Below are positions 12,500-23,258 of a stretch of 64,000 bases of DNA, piece after piece; positions within the stretch are counted from its first letter, which is position 1; every line of letters starts with the position of its first letter. Under the pieces are notes generated by a model. It did not search any database. It saw only the letters and a list, made by a program, of their open reading frames with translations, and was not told the DNA's origin. Both the position numbers and the translations under genes were made by a program. Origin of the DNA: Adiantum capillus-veneris (taxonomy: Eukaryota; Streptophyta; Polypodiopsida; Polypodiales; Pteridaceae); assembly GCA_014529385.2 (NCBI GenBank), contig CM043942.1:31338969-31402968 (forward strand), given 5' to 3'.

Positions 12500-12726
12500 T
12501 GTTGGAATTAGGGTTGCAGAGAAACACACACAGCTTGGAGAAGACGAAGGAAGCTCAAGGCACACAATAGAGAGTGTGTTACTTAGTGTGCAATGGAAAG
12601 ATAGATAGCCCTAGAGTGATGGGCGTATATACAATGCATGGGGGAAAAAACCTCCTAAAGAGGGAAAAAATGCCCCGGCGGTCCTAGTGTGTTCACACAC
12701 ATCACTATCACATGTATATGGTAACA
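12500..12726 (-). repeat. 5' LTR of Copia copy A
   Basis: 227 bp, ending exactly before the second GCAAC. It has the canonical TGTTACC start and CCAACA end on the element strand and holds a TATATA-like box in the segment shared by all family copies. Confidence 0.93.
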
Positions 12727-12731
12727 GCAAC

Positions 12732-15283
12732 AAAGTTAATAATAAATGCAACCAAACATATATACCAGTAAGCCATAACTTATATAAAAACAACAAATAT
12801 TAAGTTGTTAACCTTTGGTTAGATTAGAAAATCATAGACTATATGCTAACATTTTTCATGTCAGGTGCAACCTTTGTCTCATGTTAATTCCCTTTATCAC
12901 ATTGGATATCCCTTCGTGTATTTTCACCAGATGTGTTAGTAGTTGTGGAGGGATCTAATGTCCTCTATGCATTGTGGATCTCCCTGTCACAAACAAGCAC
13001 ATAGCTTTGATCCATGCCTATCCACCAAGGATAGTGATCCAGCTCCCATTGTGGTGGATGATGCATAGTGTGAGGATACATGCTATCCCAGCTATCAACA
13101 CCCACCCATGATCATGCAAGCAAAGGGATGACTAGAATTTAATTAAACCATTTAAACTTGAACACTTAATTTTTCCTCAACTTTAAACATGGCTTAAGAT
13201 TGAACACCTACTTTTGCTCATCTTTAAACATGGCTCATAAACACCTACTTTTGTTTAACTTCAAAGATCATGGCTATATGATGCATTGTGGACCAATCAT
13301 GCTAACCTTCCTCGACTTTGCTTTAAACTATCATGTGCTGACGCGGAATAGTTTAGGCCACTACCCCGGAATGGTTTCTATTGGAGGTTGGATGAAAGGG
13401 TGGTAATTTGAGAATGATAGGATCAATAAGTTCTTAGAAATATTAGAATGGAAGGATTAATTAACTCTTGATATAACCTTCATCTTGCCCATGCTTTTAT
13501 CCCAAGACACCGCCCTAAACAGACCAACACCAATGTGGGATAGTTTAGGGCAATGCCCTGAGATTGTGGCATGAGAAGAATGAAAGGGACGGTTGTGCAA
13601 TTCCCTTAATAAGACAACGGAGAGCCTTTGCATTACTGGTTATCTCCACCTTAAAACATTCGAGTTCATAGAAAAGCAAACATTTAAACCTTGATAATTC
13701 TTCACTCTCCCTAATAACTCTCATCATGAGCATGGCCCTAAACCATCCAACGTCATTAAGTGACCATTAAGGGAAAATTCCAAAGCAAAGGTGATCATTG
13801 TCTCGAAACATTAAGGACCCTCATGATCCATTCTCTCAAAACATTTCAAAGCATTCAACCTCTGGTCATGCAAGACATATGCAACGATTAATGCACTTGA
13901 AGTTTAAACAATTCTTCTACCCAGCATGTGCAGCAACTCTTAGTCTTTCTCTAGAGCCTCTGCTAATATCGTTGGTCTTTTCCACAAGCCTTCAACAAGG
14001 CCACAAAAGTAGTGCAAGTCAAGCAGCTCAAGAGGTTGTCAACAATACATGGCTTTGCCTTATCCTGTCCCGCGCCAACGCGAAACAGATTAGGGCCATG
14101 TCCCAAAAGTGATATGTGAAGCTAAGTTTTTTTTTTTCAAGCTCGTACACAAAATTTTCTGCCATTAGCCCTCCCACGTCGACGGGGTGCTGATTAGGGC
14201 CATGTCCCAAAAATGATATGAAAAGCTAAGTTTGCTTTACATGCTCCCTAGAGTCCGTGTCCTCTCTCAACAAGGTGAGGAGGAAGAAAGTGCCCCAACC
14301 CATCATTTGAAGCTCCAAACTAGAGTGGTGGCCATCATCTATCCTCTTGCATGACCCTAATTAGAAGAGGCCTATTGAAACTCTCTATATGGTCACTGCA
14401 TCCAGGATATGAGTGTGTGCCAACCTGCTTTTGTGGCCTCCTACCTGAATCATACCACGAGTCACTCAAAGGGGTCTGCAAGCACTTTGTAAGGATGCCT
14501 GGAAGTCAACGGTGGCCTGTTGGCATTCTTCAACCAAGACTCTATCTACTGAATCTTATTCAAACGGGTTTTTTGCCCTTAGCCCTCCCGCGCCGATGCG
14601 GTACTAGACAGGGCCATATCCCGATGTGATGTGCATGTTTGCGTAAACAGTGCCAAGCACAATGTACTCCAATAGGCAAAGCAATGGTCAGGAAAGGTTT
14701 GCCTCATCTTAGAGAGCATCTGAAGTTGCCACCAACCTCACAAATCGTTTTCGTAGGCTCGCTTGAATCGCTACTCCGGGGAAAAGAGCATTTGCAGTCG
14801 AATCGATGGCGACGATGCAGAGCGTGGCGATGGTGATGTTGGTGCTGGTGATGATGATAGCGGGGGTGCAGGCAGCAGACTGACGTTAAGATCACCCATA
14901 GATTCTCGGGGTGCCAGCCATGCAGCAATGAACCCTGCGAGGATGACGTGCTTTGCCAGCTCCAAGAGGTCTATCACTTTAAGTTCGACATCAACCCCAA
15001 TGACTCCTCCATGCATCAGCTGCACCGCTCAGTGCACCGGTGACAACGCCAACACGACAACACTCGTCACCTTCGTCGCTGCCACCCGCGAGACCACCAC
15101 CAAGTACTTTTAGTAGCGCATCCTCCTCAACTGTGACAAACAACACACATTGTAATAGTATCATTGCCCCCATAGCGATCGGTGTGATACAAGCTGCAAA
15201 CCCCAATGCCCATTGCCTATACAATGTAAACTGCAATAAGATAAGAAAGATCATTGTACATCAACACTCAATAAGAGACACCA

Positions 15284-15363
<80 letters not shown>

Positions 15364-15438
15364 GGTAGTCATAAGCTCAATCTGATCAGGCTATGCAAGA
15401 AAAGCATGTTGGTGTCTCTTCTAGGGTCTACGTATGCT
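12732..15438. other. Unassigned DNA with a dispersed degenerate repeat
   Basis: No intact gene. Copies of a roughly 70-100 bp motif of the form GCGCCGATGCGG ... ATTAGGGCCATGTCCC ... TGATATG-AAAGCTAAGTT lie near 13336, 13510, 14054, 14160 and 14578. More copies sit in R1 (about 15965) and R2 (about 29930). The 14054 and 14160 copies are adjacent. A (GT)n/(GA)n microsatellite closes the stretch (15287-15364). Confidence 0.6.
14806..15113 (+). pseudogene. Possible small secreted Cys-rich protein, frame-broken
   Basis: ATG at 14806 opens 25 codons that look like a classic signal peptide: MATMQS, then a Val/Met/Leu core (VAMVMLVLVMMIAG), ending VQAAD before TGA at 14881. Directly after, another frame carries Cys-rich sequence (CQPCSNEPCEDDVLC, from about 14918) to a stop near 15034. 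A third frame gives CISCTAQC and ends TTKYF at 15113. One reading is a secreted Cys-rich peptide gene with two frame errors. I recognise no family, so this is tentative. Confidence 0.35.
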
Positions 15439-16635
15439 TGTTATTTGGTTTCATGCAGATTATTAGCCACCAGCAGTGTTTTGTAGTCAATAGACTTTGG
15501 TTTAGAATTGTATCTGCTTGCGTACCATGATGTGTGTCCCATCCATTCAAAGTTTACTTGATCAGTTTTGAATAAATATATGCTGGCATATTTTTTAAGA
15601 GAGAGAGAGAGAGAGGTAGCAACTAACAACCTGTCCCCGTCTGTCATTGGTAGCCGATTTTGTTGGAGCCTATGGGACTAATGCTTGCAAATTGGAGTGG
15701 AATCTTATTTGGAAAGCCATCTTGGAAAAATGCGTCCAAAGGGCATCTATAGGAAGGCGCCCTTAGTCTTAAAGAGCCGGTTGAAAATCAAGATTAGGCA
15801 ATTGCAAAGCATGATAGAGAGAAGAAAATTTTGTAAAACATACAAGATAATAGTTTTAAAATCTTGCAAAACTAAAAGATTCGACTAGTGTTTCTGGTTT
15901 GCATCTTGATAAGGAGGAAATCAGCTAGCCGTCTAGAAAAAAGGACTTTTTGAACACTGGGGCAAAGCCGTCAAATGTCTCTCTCCTAAATTGTCTTGTG
16001 CTGATGCGATACAAATTAGAGCCATGTCTTGGTGGGATTTATGATGTGAAAAGCCTAATTGAAGGACTCCCCATGGGTTTTCAACAAAGAACAAAAGGGT
16101 TGAGATAGATCTCGGACTACTTGCAGATGTGGTAGTATGACTACACCCTGTCATTCAGTTTTCAAATTGATTAAACTTGTGAAACAATTAAGCATATCAA
16201 AACATTAATCACTGGGCACGTCGATGCTCTAGAGTTGAACCCGTCTCTTGCTCAGTGTGATAGGGGAGCGCAACTACCTCGCATGCGCGTGCTTGCAAAA
16301 ACAAAATGTGTGTGAACATATGCATGATCGATTGAGTCAGTCATTGCCACTGCCATGTACCTATGCAGTCTGATATTTAGCTAGAGCCAGAACAAAGAGG
16401 AATAGGTCATAGTTCTTACCTTGTTGTTGGATGATGCTTTGGAGCCATGCTGTTTTTTGCCAACCTTTCGATGGACAATGCTTTGGAGCCATGCCAATTT
16501 ATGCTAACCTTCACAACTTGCATCGGTTGTCGAGTAGGTTACATAAGTGCCAATTAGGGGTTGAGAATAGATATGGAGTTTAGAGACATGCTTGAGACCA
16601 ATGATGGCAGACTTGGCAACAAGATTTTTGAGCAA

Positions 16636-16677
<42 letters not shown>

Positions 16678-16914
16678 CTAGAAAACTTGTTGATGCAACT
16701 CAATCAACAGTTCTAAAAATGCAAATACATTGAAATTTTATGTATAGATCTTGGATTGCTTGCAAACTTGGCAATAAGACTCCACCCAATCATCTAGTTT
16801 TCAAATTGATTAAAGTGGTTAAACAATTAAGCATATCAACATATACATTTATGAGTGTGTCAATTAAGTTTGCCTTTGATACTCCCACTACAAGAGGTTG
16901 TGTGCTCTTGTGAC

Positions 16915-17165
16915 GCTGTTAGCGACGGAAATACACTGGGTTTTTATAACCCCCGGCGTCGCTAAAACCGTCACTACGAAAGCGTCTCTATATGCGTCGC
17001 TATAGGCGTCTCTATATACGTCGCTATAAGCGTCGCTATATAGAGACGCTCATAGCGACGGTCATAGCGACGGTTATAGCGACGTTTACACAGAAGTCTA
17101 TAGCGACGCTCATAGCGACGCTCCAGAGCCATAAATAGCGACGGTTATAGCGACGCCCGAGAGAA
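16915..17165. repeat. CACTA subterminal repeats, left end
   Basis: At least twelve AGCGACG or CGTCGCT cores, often as TATAGCGACG, appear in both orientations. CGTCTCTATAT and ATATAGAGACG pair as a hairpin around 17010-17045. In En/Spm elements such arrays bind the element's own protein. Confidence 0.88.
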
Positions 17166-17536
17166 TTTTTTTTTGGTGACAGGGCATTGAATGCCCTGCC
17201 ACCCATCAACCATATTGTACTTGATTCACTTTTTAAAAAAAGTGCAAGGGTAGATAATAGACCCAAAATAGTCACCCACAAGACGCATTGTTTGCAAAAT
17301 TGACAAGCGTAAAATTGACAATTGTACACATCATAGGCAAAATGAATTGATTGGGAAATGTAATAATGACAATTGTACAACATCATAGGCATAAAGAATT
17401 GATTGGCAAAATGAACTGCGGTGACAAATGTAATAATATACATGGTTCAAAAAGACGTATAAAATCCGTCTCATGATACATAAGCTATGAGAAACCCTAA
17501 ACTAATGCTATCTAGCTACGGCTAAACTGACGTCGT

Positions 17537-20500
17537 CTAGTCAGACGTCTCATCGCGTCCAAGCGGCGTATCTGTCGGATTCTGCAAAAAAAGACAATAA
17601 GACAGCTTTCAGTAAGTATAAACATATAACGACATTTATAAAACAATACAAAAAATAGAAAAGAGTAAACCCTAATACTAACCATGCCGCCGCAAGAACT
17701 GAGAATGTCCATCAGGGCGTTTAAACCCTTCCTACCTGTGTACTCGCGCTCGTATGGTGTGGGATCACGTCCGGTCATCGACCACTGTCAAAACATACAA
17801 AGAATTCATTATGTTATAATTAAAAAAACTCATAAACCCTAAACTATTGAACATAAAGAGCAATGCGAAAACACTTACAAAATCGGCCTCAAATGATGCC
17901 CATCCACCGCTCCCCAAGTGGTGCGAGCTCCCTACCTCTACTCGCACTCTGGCTGCATCCTTTTGTTGCTTCCACTTGTCGGGATTCTCGCGCGCTGCTT
18001 TCTTCGCATTCTTCCAATCTTCTTTGGCCAGCCAATCTGGCCTGTTCCACCTATGCTTGATTGCTTTTTACACTTCGGAACGCTTGTGTTTGCAGTATTC
18101 GCGCATTCGAATCTTCATCAGGTCTTCATTGAAGCGCTGATCCCGTGTTGGAACGGGAAACTCATCATGAAGTATGCTGATAACTCTGTTTTTTAAATCA
18201 CTTGGTACTTCACTCCCTGGAGGCAATCCGTCATCGCACATCTCCTTCTGCTCTAACCATGCTTGTGCAGACATCCTTGGTGGCTCTCTTCCCAAAAAGC
18301 CGTCATGTAACACATGATTCTCTGGAAGATACGCTTGATGACCTTTGTAGATTTGCTTCTTCAGTGAGGGCGCCCTACATGCATTCAGTCTAGGTCCACA
18401 TGTGACACATGCTCTGTATCCGCTTGTTTGAAGCCCTGCATGTATACACATGATAATAGATCAACTATGGGAAAAAACAAGATTTACAGTGTCTGAGTGA
18501 GGAGTGTCAATAGATCACCTGAGCATTCTGTTAGCCCGGAATAGTCATGCATGGTCCACATTAGAATGCCTCTGATCAAAGCATTCCGTCGCCCTGTGTG
18601 TCGGCTCATATCCACCACCTCTATGCCAATCCACAATTGTTGTAGCTCTTCCAATAGTGGACGAAGATACACATCCATATTCTCCACTTTATATCGCCCT
18701 GGCACAATCAAGCTTAGCCATGGGTGCCCCTTCTTCGTAGTCAACCACGGGGGAATGTTGTAGTTGACGATGACAACGAGCCATACACTGTAAGATGTTG
18801 ATCTTTGACCAAATGGATTTACACCATCCATAGCCAGGCCTAAGCGCAAATTTCGAGCTTCCCTGGCAAAATCCGACCATGTTCCATCTATATGTTTCCA
18901 GGCTGCGCAATCTACAGGAATTCGTAGCACACCATCCGAAGATTTATTCTCCTCATGCCATGATGCTAGGGCGGCCATGGACTTACATTCGAAGAAATGC
19001 TTGATGCGAGGAAGCAGAGGAAAATGTCGCAAAACCTTTTGTGGAATTTTTGTCCCGTGGAGATCAACTCGATATCTTTCGGAATCACATTTCGGACACT
19101 TCTCCATGTCTATGTATTCCCCTCTGAAAAGAATGCAGTCATTAGGACAAGCGTGGATAGAATTGTAATCCATCCCTAAGTTTCGCAAAATCTTTCTTGC
19201 TTCATCTCGGGAATCTGGCATCACATTGTCAGCTGGTAGTATGTGCTCTTTAAGCAATCTACACAACATAAAAATACGATACAGTCGTGTAAAAATCTAT
19301 CAGATCATTATACTGTAGTGTACTCACTACAAGACACTTGAGAGAGAGACTGGACCAAACTAAGCTTGCCTCTTGCATCCAAGAGCAGCTCCTTATATGA
19401 ACTTGAGAGGTAGTTACAACCATAACATGTCCGACCACACTAGGTGGCCGGACTCTACCTGCACGACCACACACCACACCTCCCCCCTTAGGGAGAAAAA
19501 GATGAACATCTTTTACAAATTTGGACTGAGAAGGGACTCAACACAAAGGGATCAACTCCGACGCCTCATCTGGGGGGAGTGATCATACAACGGCTTCGGG
19601 GCTAAGGGACTGAACTTGGGGGTTGGACTCGTCATCATGCCGATCATCATCAAGGCATGGAACTCATACATCTCGCTTGTGCAAACATCAGGTCGCTATC
19701 CCAATGAAATGGACAAGACGAGGAAGGACTGACTGAGGATTGGGTGCAAAATTTTTGCGACATGCATTCCTTCCCGAAGGAGCTTGGTGTGATGGTAACG
19801 GTTATTCAATAAAACTAGATTGCGAAATGATCTAACGATGAAAAGACTAGAACTAAACACATAAAAGGATAAACTGTGGGGTTCAGACTCTGCATGACGC
19901 TTGTGAAAGCTTAAAAGTCGGGTACCTCTGCAACAAAGCTGCAGCAACTCCCTTCTTGTGGAGTAGATGGACCACGATCACAACTGAAAATAATAGTGCT
20001 TTGTTGTGACTGCCTTGCATCTTTGTTCCCTGTTTAATTCACAAACTGCACTGACCTTGTGGTCTTTGATGAGTTGGGAGCACTATCATGAGCCAAAAAT
20101 ACCAAATTTTCCACAAAGGATTGTTTCTTGTTTGCCTTACAGCGTATAGGACAGCTTCTTGGCAGTAGAGGGAAAGGTCTTGTGGCCTTCTCGTCATGTT
20201 TGACAGGGATAGCTAGATTATGTAAACGCATCAAGATCGTGCAAAGTAGTGTGGGATCACCTCAGCAATGGCAAAGATCCATAATAGTAAACATTGGCAA
20301 GGGCGACATGGGGCACTAGAGTAAGAAGAACTCTGAGCGATTAACGTACAGAGGAGGGTCGTGAGGAGTGTGCCCTTGGGTGGTACAGTAGCCTTGTGTC
20401 GTAGTGAGTTTTAGGCTAGTCTGGCTCTAAAACAAACTCCATAGCTGCGCTACGCAAGAAACTATGGCAAGAAAGTGAAAGCTTCAAGAGAATGATGCCC

Positions 20501-21257
20501 GTCTCCTCCACCAATGTAGTGTGCTCACTACAAGACACTTGAGAGAGAGACTGGACCAAACTAAGCTTGCCTCTTGCATCCGAGAGCAGCTCCTTATATT
20601 AACTTGAGAGGTAGTTACAACCATAGCATGTCCGACGACACTAGGTGGCCGGACTCTACCTGCACGACCACACACCACAATACATTTAGAGTTTTATTAA
20701 AGTAAACTAATTGTAATAGATCACCTGAAAAGCGCTGTGACGCTAGTGTCACTCCATCCAAACTTTGCCTGCATGTTGAGAAGAACCAGGAGTGCTTTCA
20801 ATCTAGACATATGTGCTCCATTATACAATGGCGTATCGGCTTCACTTTTCATATCATCATAGATAAGCCTTTCTGAATCCATGATCGTCTCGATCATTTC
20901 ATCAATCTCGGGCTCAAACATTGCCTCGTTGGGAATGTGCTCTGCATGATCATCCCCCGAGCTGTCAGAGGCTACATCTTGTGGCCTCACATATGCTGCT
21001 TGACCAAAGCGCCTGCGAACACGTCTATTGGGTTGCAAGATTGCTGCTTGTTGGCCAGCGTCAGAGTCCGACGAGTTATAATTGGCAACAACTCGATCTA
21101 TAATAGATGGATCGAACTCGCCAAATTCGCGAACTTGCTGCAAAGAAACACGTCTTGTCCGTCGCACAGCATGCTTGCATTGATTACAAGGACATAAGAC
21201 CCTCGTTGAGAGATAGGTGTTTCGGTTGGACGGTCCCACATCCTCGTCACTACTCAT
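17537..21257 (-). pseudogene. TNP2-like CACTA transposase gene, five exons, one nonsense codon
   Basis: The transposase cuts and moves the CACTA element. Inferred exons: 21257-20725, 19258-18519, 18435-17879, 17784-17683, 17581-17537. All introns are GT-AG and keep frame (CAG/GTGATC donors at exons 1 and 2, GTAAGT at exon 3). Exon 1: N-terminal domain with CPCNQCKH. Exon 2: TNP2 core (CPNDCILFRGEY, CPKCDSERYR, RHFPLLPRIKHFF, LGLAMDGVNPFG, VYLRPLLEELQQLW). Exon 3: the CVTCGP and YKGHQAYLPENH motifs, then a Transposase_24-like part (DWLAKEDWKNAKKAA, HHLGSGGWASFEADF). TAA at 18070-18068 interrupts exon 3; otherwise the frame is open to TAG at 17537. Joined length is ~660 codons, shorter than many TNP2 proteins, and I see no DUF4218 region. 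An exon upstream of 21257 is possible. Confidence 0.85.
19314..20679 (-). mobile_element. TRIM-like mini LTR retrotransposon in transposase intron 1
   Basis: Two 165-bp direct repeats (19314-19478, 20515-20679; five differences) enclose about 1.04 kb without a credible ORF. Outside, ATAC occurs on both sides (19310-19313, 20680-20683). On the minus strand the LTR starts TGTGGTGTG, preceded by the polypurine tract AAGGGGGGAGG, and ends CACTACA, followed by a TGG-starting site (TTGGTGGAGGAGACGGG). Removing it leaves an intron of about 96 bases, a normal plant length. It has no coding capacity and would need proteins from another element. Confidence 0.88.
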
Positions 21258-21319
21258 AATGAGGATAAAAATCTTATAACCTGGACAACAAATTTAATAT
21301 TCTATTGGCATTCTTCGTC

Positions 21320-21324
<5 letters not shown>

Positions 21325-21387
<63 letters not shown>
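21325..21387 (+). repeat. (CT)n microsatellite in the CACTA element
   Basis: About 60 bases of CT, 70 bases upstream of the transposase start codon on its strand. Confidence 0.95.
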
Positions 21388-21389
<2 letters not shown>

Positions 21390-21683
21390 ACCTCACATTC
21401 TCTAGTCATGTCCAATCCCCGCACACCTCGGTCTAGAGGTGCACGGAGATCAGAACCACCGGGTTATAATCTCGTCTTTATTGGTCAATACCTATATTTG
21501 TGGGTACAAGAAATCTACAGAGCCACGTCTACATGATACTGCATGTAGTGGACAAAACCCCTTTGCCTCTTCTCTAGCTGTAGCACTTCACAGCATTTTA
21601 ACATCTTTTTACAGTAGATCTTTTCACTGTTCGTCTATTCTAAACCCTAAACCGTAAGTAATTCTTGCATGGACTCGATCTAA

Positions 21684-21804
21684 CGTAAATAAGCGTAAAT
21701 CTAACTAAAAATAAACCTAAATCTAATTTAACGTAAGTCTACATCTAACCTAATGTTTAACATCTTTTGGGATAGTTTCCTACGACGTTAAAACTCTCTT
21801 CTTC

Positions 21805-21853
<49 letters not shown>

Positions 21854-22545
21854 CCTAAATAAGCCTAAGTCTAATCTAATATAACATAAATCTAAATCTA
21901 ACGTAAATTATGTTATATTAAAAACAAAGAACTAAACTAACAGGGATTATAAGAACCTTAAAATTGATTTAACACATAATTTTTCACATAACTCGGCAAG
22001 AGTTGGCATTCTCGTCACTAAAGATGTGAGAGTTAACTTCCGGTGGTGACGCTGCCTCATCTCCATCCACATCTGACGACAGCAATTGGCCCTTTAGACC
22101 GTTCTTGCTCTTGTTACTAACTTTGAAGTTGCTGTTGAATGACTAGAGGTTGTCTAGATGGTCATTGTGTCGGGGATGTAGTGACTCTTGCCGCCCTGAA
22201 GATCCACCTTCTTCCCTATCTTTTGAAGACATTTCACCAGTACTTTTGGATCGACGGAGCCCACCATGAGTGAAGGCAGCAATACCCTATATTCCATTGA
22301 GGGCTTTTTCCACCCGCTTCATGCAGGCATCGCAGTCTATGGAGACCTAAATCTAATCTAATATAACGTAAATCTAAATCTAGCGTAAATAAACGTAAAT
22401 TTAACTAAAAATAAACCTAAATCTAATTTAATTTAACTTAAATAAACCTAAATCTAATTTAACGTAAGTCTACATCTAACCTAATCTTTAACGTCTTTTA
22501 GGATAGTTTCCTACGACGTTATAACTCTCTTCTTCTTGTGTGTGT
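21684..22545 (+). repeat. Pair of ~150-bp direct repeats around captured DNA
   Basis: A unit with AACCTAAATCTAATTTAACG, then TAGTTTCCTACGACGTT, then CTCTTCTTCTTGTGTGTG occurs at about 21684-21851 and 22380-22560, each ending in a (GT)n tract. The captured HMA fragment lies between them. Confidence 0.75.
22036..22346 (-). pseudogene. Captured fragment of a heavy-metal-associated (HMA) domain gene
   Basis: From 22346 the minus strand reads VSIDCDACMKRVEKALNGI: a first beta strand, the CxxC metal-binding pair (Cys codons 22334-22332 and 22325-22323) and the first helix of an HMA fold. A TAG follows at 22289. In another frame from 22261 it reads GSVDPKVLVKCLQKIGKKVD, the last strand and helix of the same domain, and then a Ser/Asn/Lys-rich stretch to about 22036. 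About ten residues of the middle strand are missing. HMA proteins of the ATX1/HIPP type bind Cu or other metals through CxxC. Its place inside a CACTA element, between two direct repeats, indicates capture of a host gene piece. The host gene is not identified. Confidence 0.8.
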
Positions 22546-22746
22546 GCGCGTGTGTGAATGTGTGTGCCAATAAAAAGAGATAAATGGTATAACCTTTCTA
22601 TCACCCATGCCAAGTATGATAGATTGGTTATGCCATTTCCCTCTTGAATAATAGGTCTTGAGTTCAACTCCTCATCGGCTAGATCTTTAGGTTTTTTAAT
22701 TTTAATTAGTTTCCTACGACGTTAAATTAGTTTCTCTCTCTTTCTC

Positions 22747-22961
22747 TCTCAATGTGTGTGCGTTTTTTTTTTATGCATGTTTTCTCTCTCTTTTCCTCTC
22801 TCAATGTGTGCGTTTTTTGTTTATGCATGTTCTCTCTCTCTTTTCCTCTCTCAATGTGTGCGTTTTTTGTTTATGCATGCTCTCTCTCTCTCTCTTTTCC
22901 TCTCTCAATGTGTGTGTGCATTCTTAGTTTATGTATGTGTGTGTGCGTTTTTGTTTATGTT

Positions 22962-22965
<4 letters not shown>
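22747..22965 (+). repeat. ~55-bp minisatellite, about 3.5 copies
   Basis: The unit TCTCAATGTGTGCGTTTTTTG, TTTATGCATG and then a CT run with TTTTCC is repeated from 22747, becoming shorter and more variable to the right, where it runs into (CT)n (22966-23014). Confidence 0.85.
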
Positions 22966-23017
<52 letters not shown>

Positions 23018-23123
23018 AACACTATGTGTGTGTGTATGAGAGAGAGAGAGAGGGAGAGAGAAAGAGGGGAAGGGAACATGAGAGTGAGGAGAGGGAAGGA
23101 GCATCCCTGGCTCTTCTTCCTCT

Positions 23124-23200
<77 letters not shown>

Positions 23201-23240
23201 AAGAAAGAGAGAGAGAGAGAGAGAGAGAGGGAGAGCGTTA
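22966..23240 (+). repeat. (CT)n, (GA)n and (GT)n microsatellites
   Basis: CT at 22966-23014, GA near 23038-23060, GT at 23129-23199 and GA at 23206-23236, all near the CACTA right end. Confidence 0.95.
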
Positions 23241-23258
23241 CCTGCTCCTTGCTTGAGG

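Larger units (their letters stand above)
6622..12726 (-). mobile_element. Copia copy A, complete LTR-to-LTR, chimeric interior
   Basis: Two 227-bp LTRs (6622-6848 and 12500-12726) flank 5.65 kb. GCAAC occurs on both outer sides (6617-6621 and 12727-12731), a perfect 5-bp target duplication. The LTRs differ at about seven positions (~3%), so insertion is old but not ancient. The element reads on the minus strand: 5' LTR at high coordinates, primer site 12486-12497, a damaged gag, then an unrelated gag-bearing segment (8.58-11.35 kb), then reverse transcriptase-RNase H and the 3' LTR. Protease and integrase, present in copies B and D of the family, are missing. It cannot be autonomous. Confidence 0.95.

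Noticed and set aside
14763-15025. Overlapping frames on both strands in the GC-richer 14.7-15.1 kb patch
   Set aside because: Open mainly because of base composition; only the signal-peptide reading on the plus strand was kept, with low confidence.
15685-15888. 67-codon frame repeated at 29651-29854
   Set aside because: It is conserved only because both lie in the tandem units R1 and R2; it is short, lysine-rich by AT bias, and matches nothing I know.
17036-17443. 135-codon minus frame with hydrophobic start
   Set aside because: It runs through the CACTA subterminal repeats, which produce a repetitive Val-Ala-Met pattern.
18060-18082. Mini intron removing the TAA in transposase exon 3
   Set aside because: A GT-AG pair exists around the stop but would give an intron of about 23 bases, too short for plant splicing.
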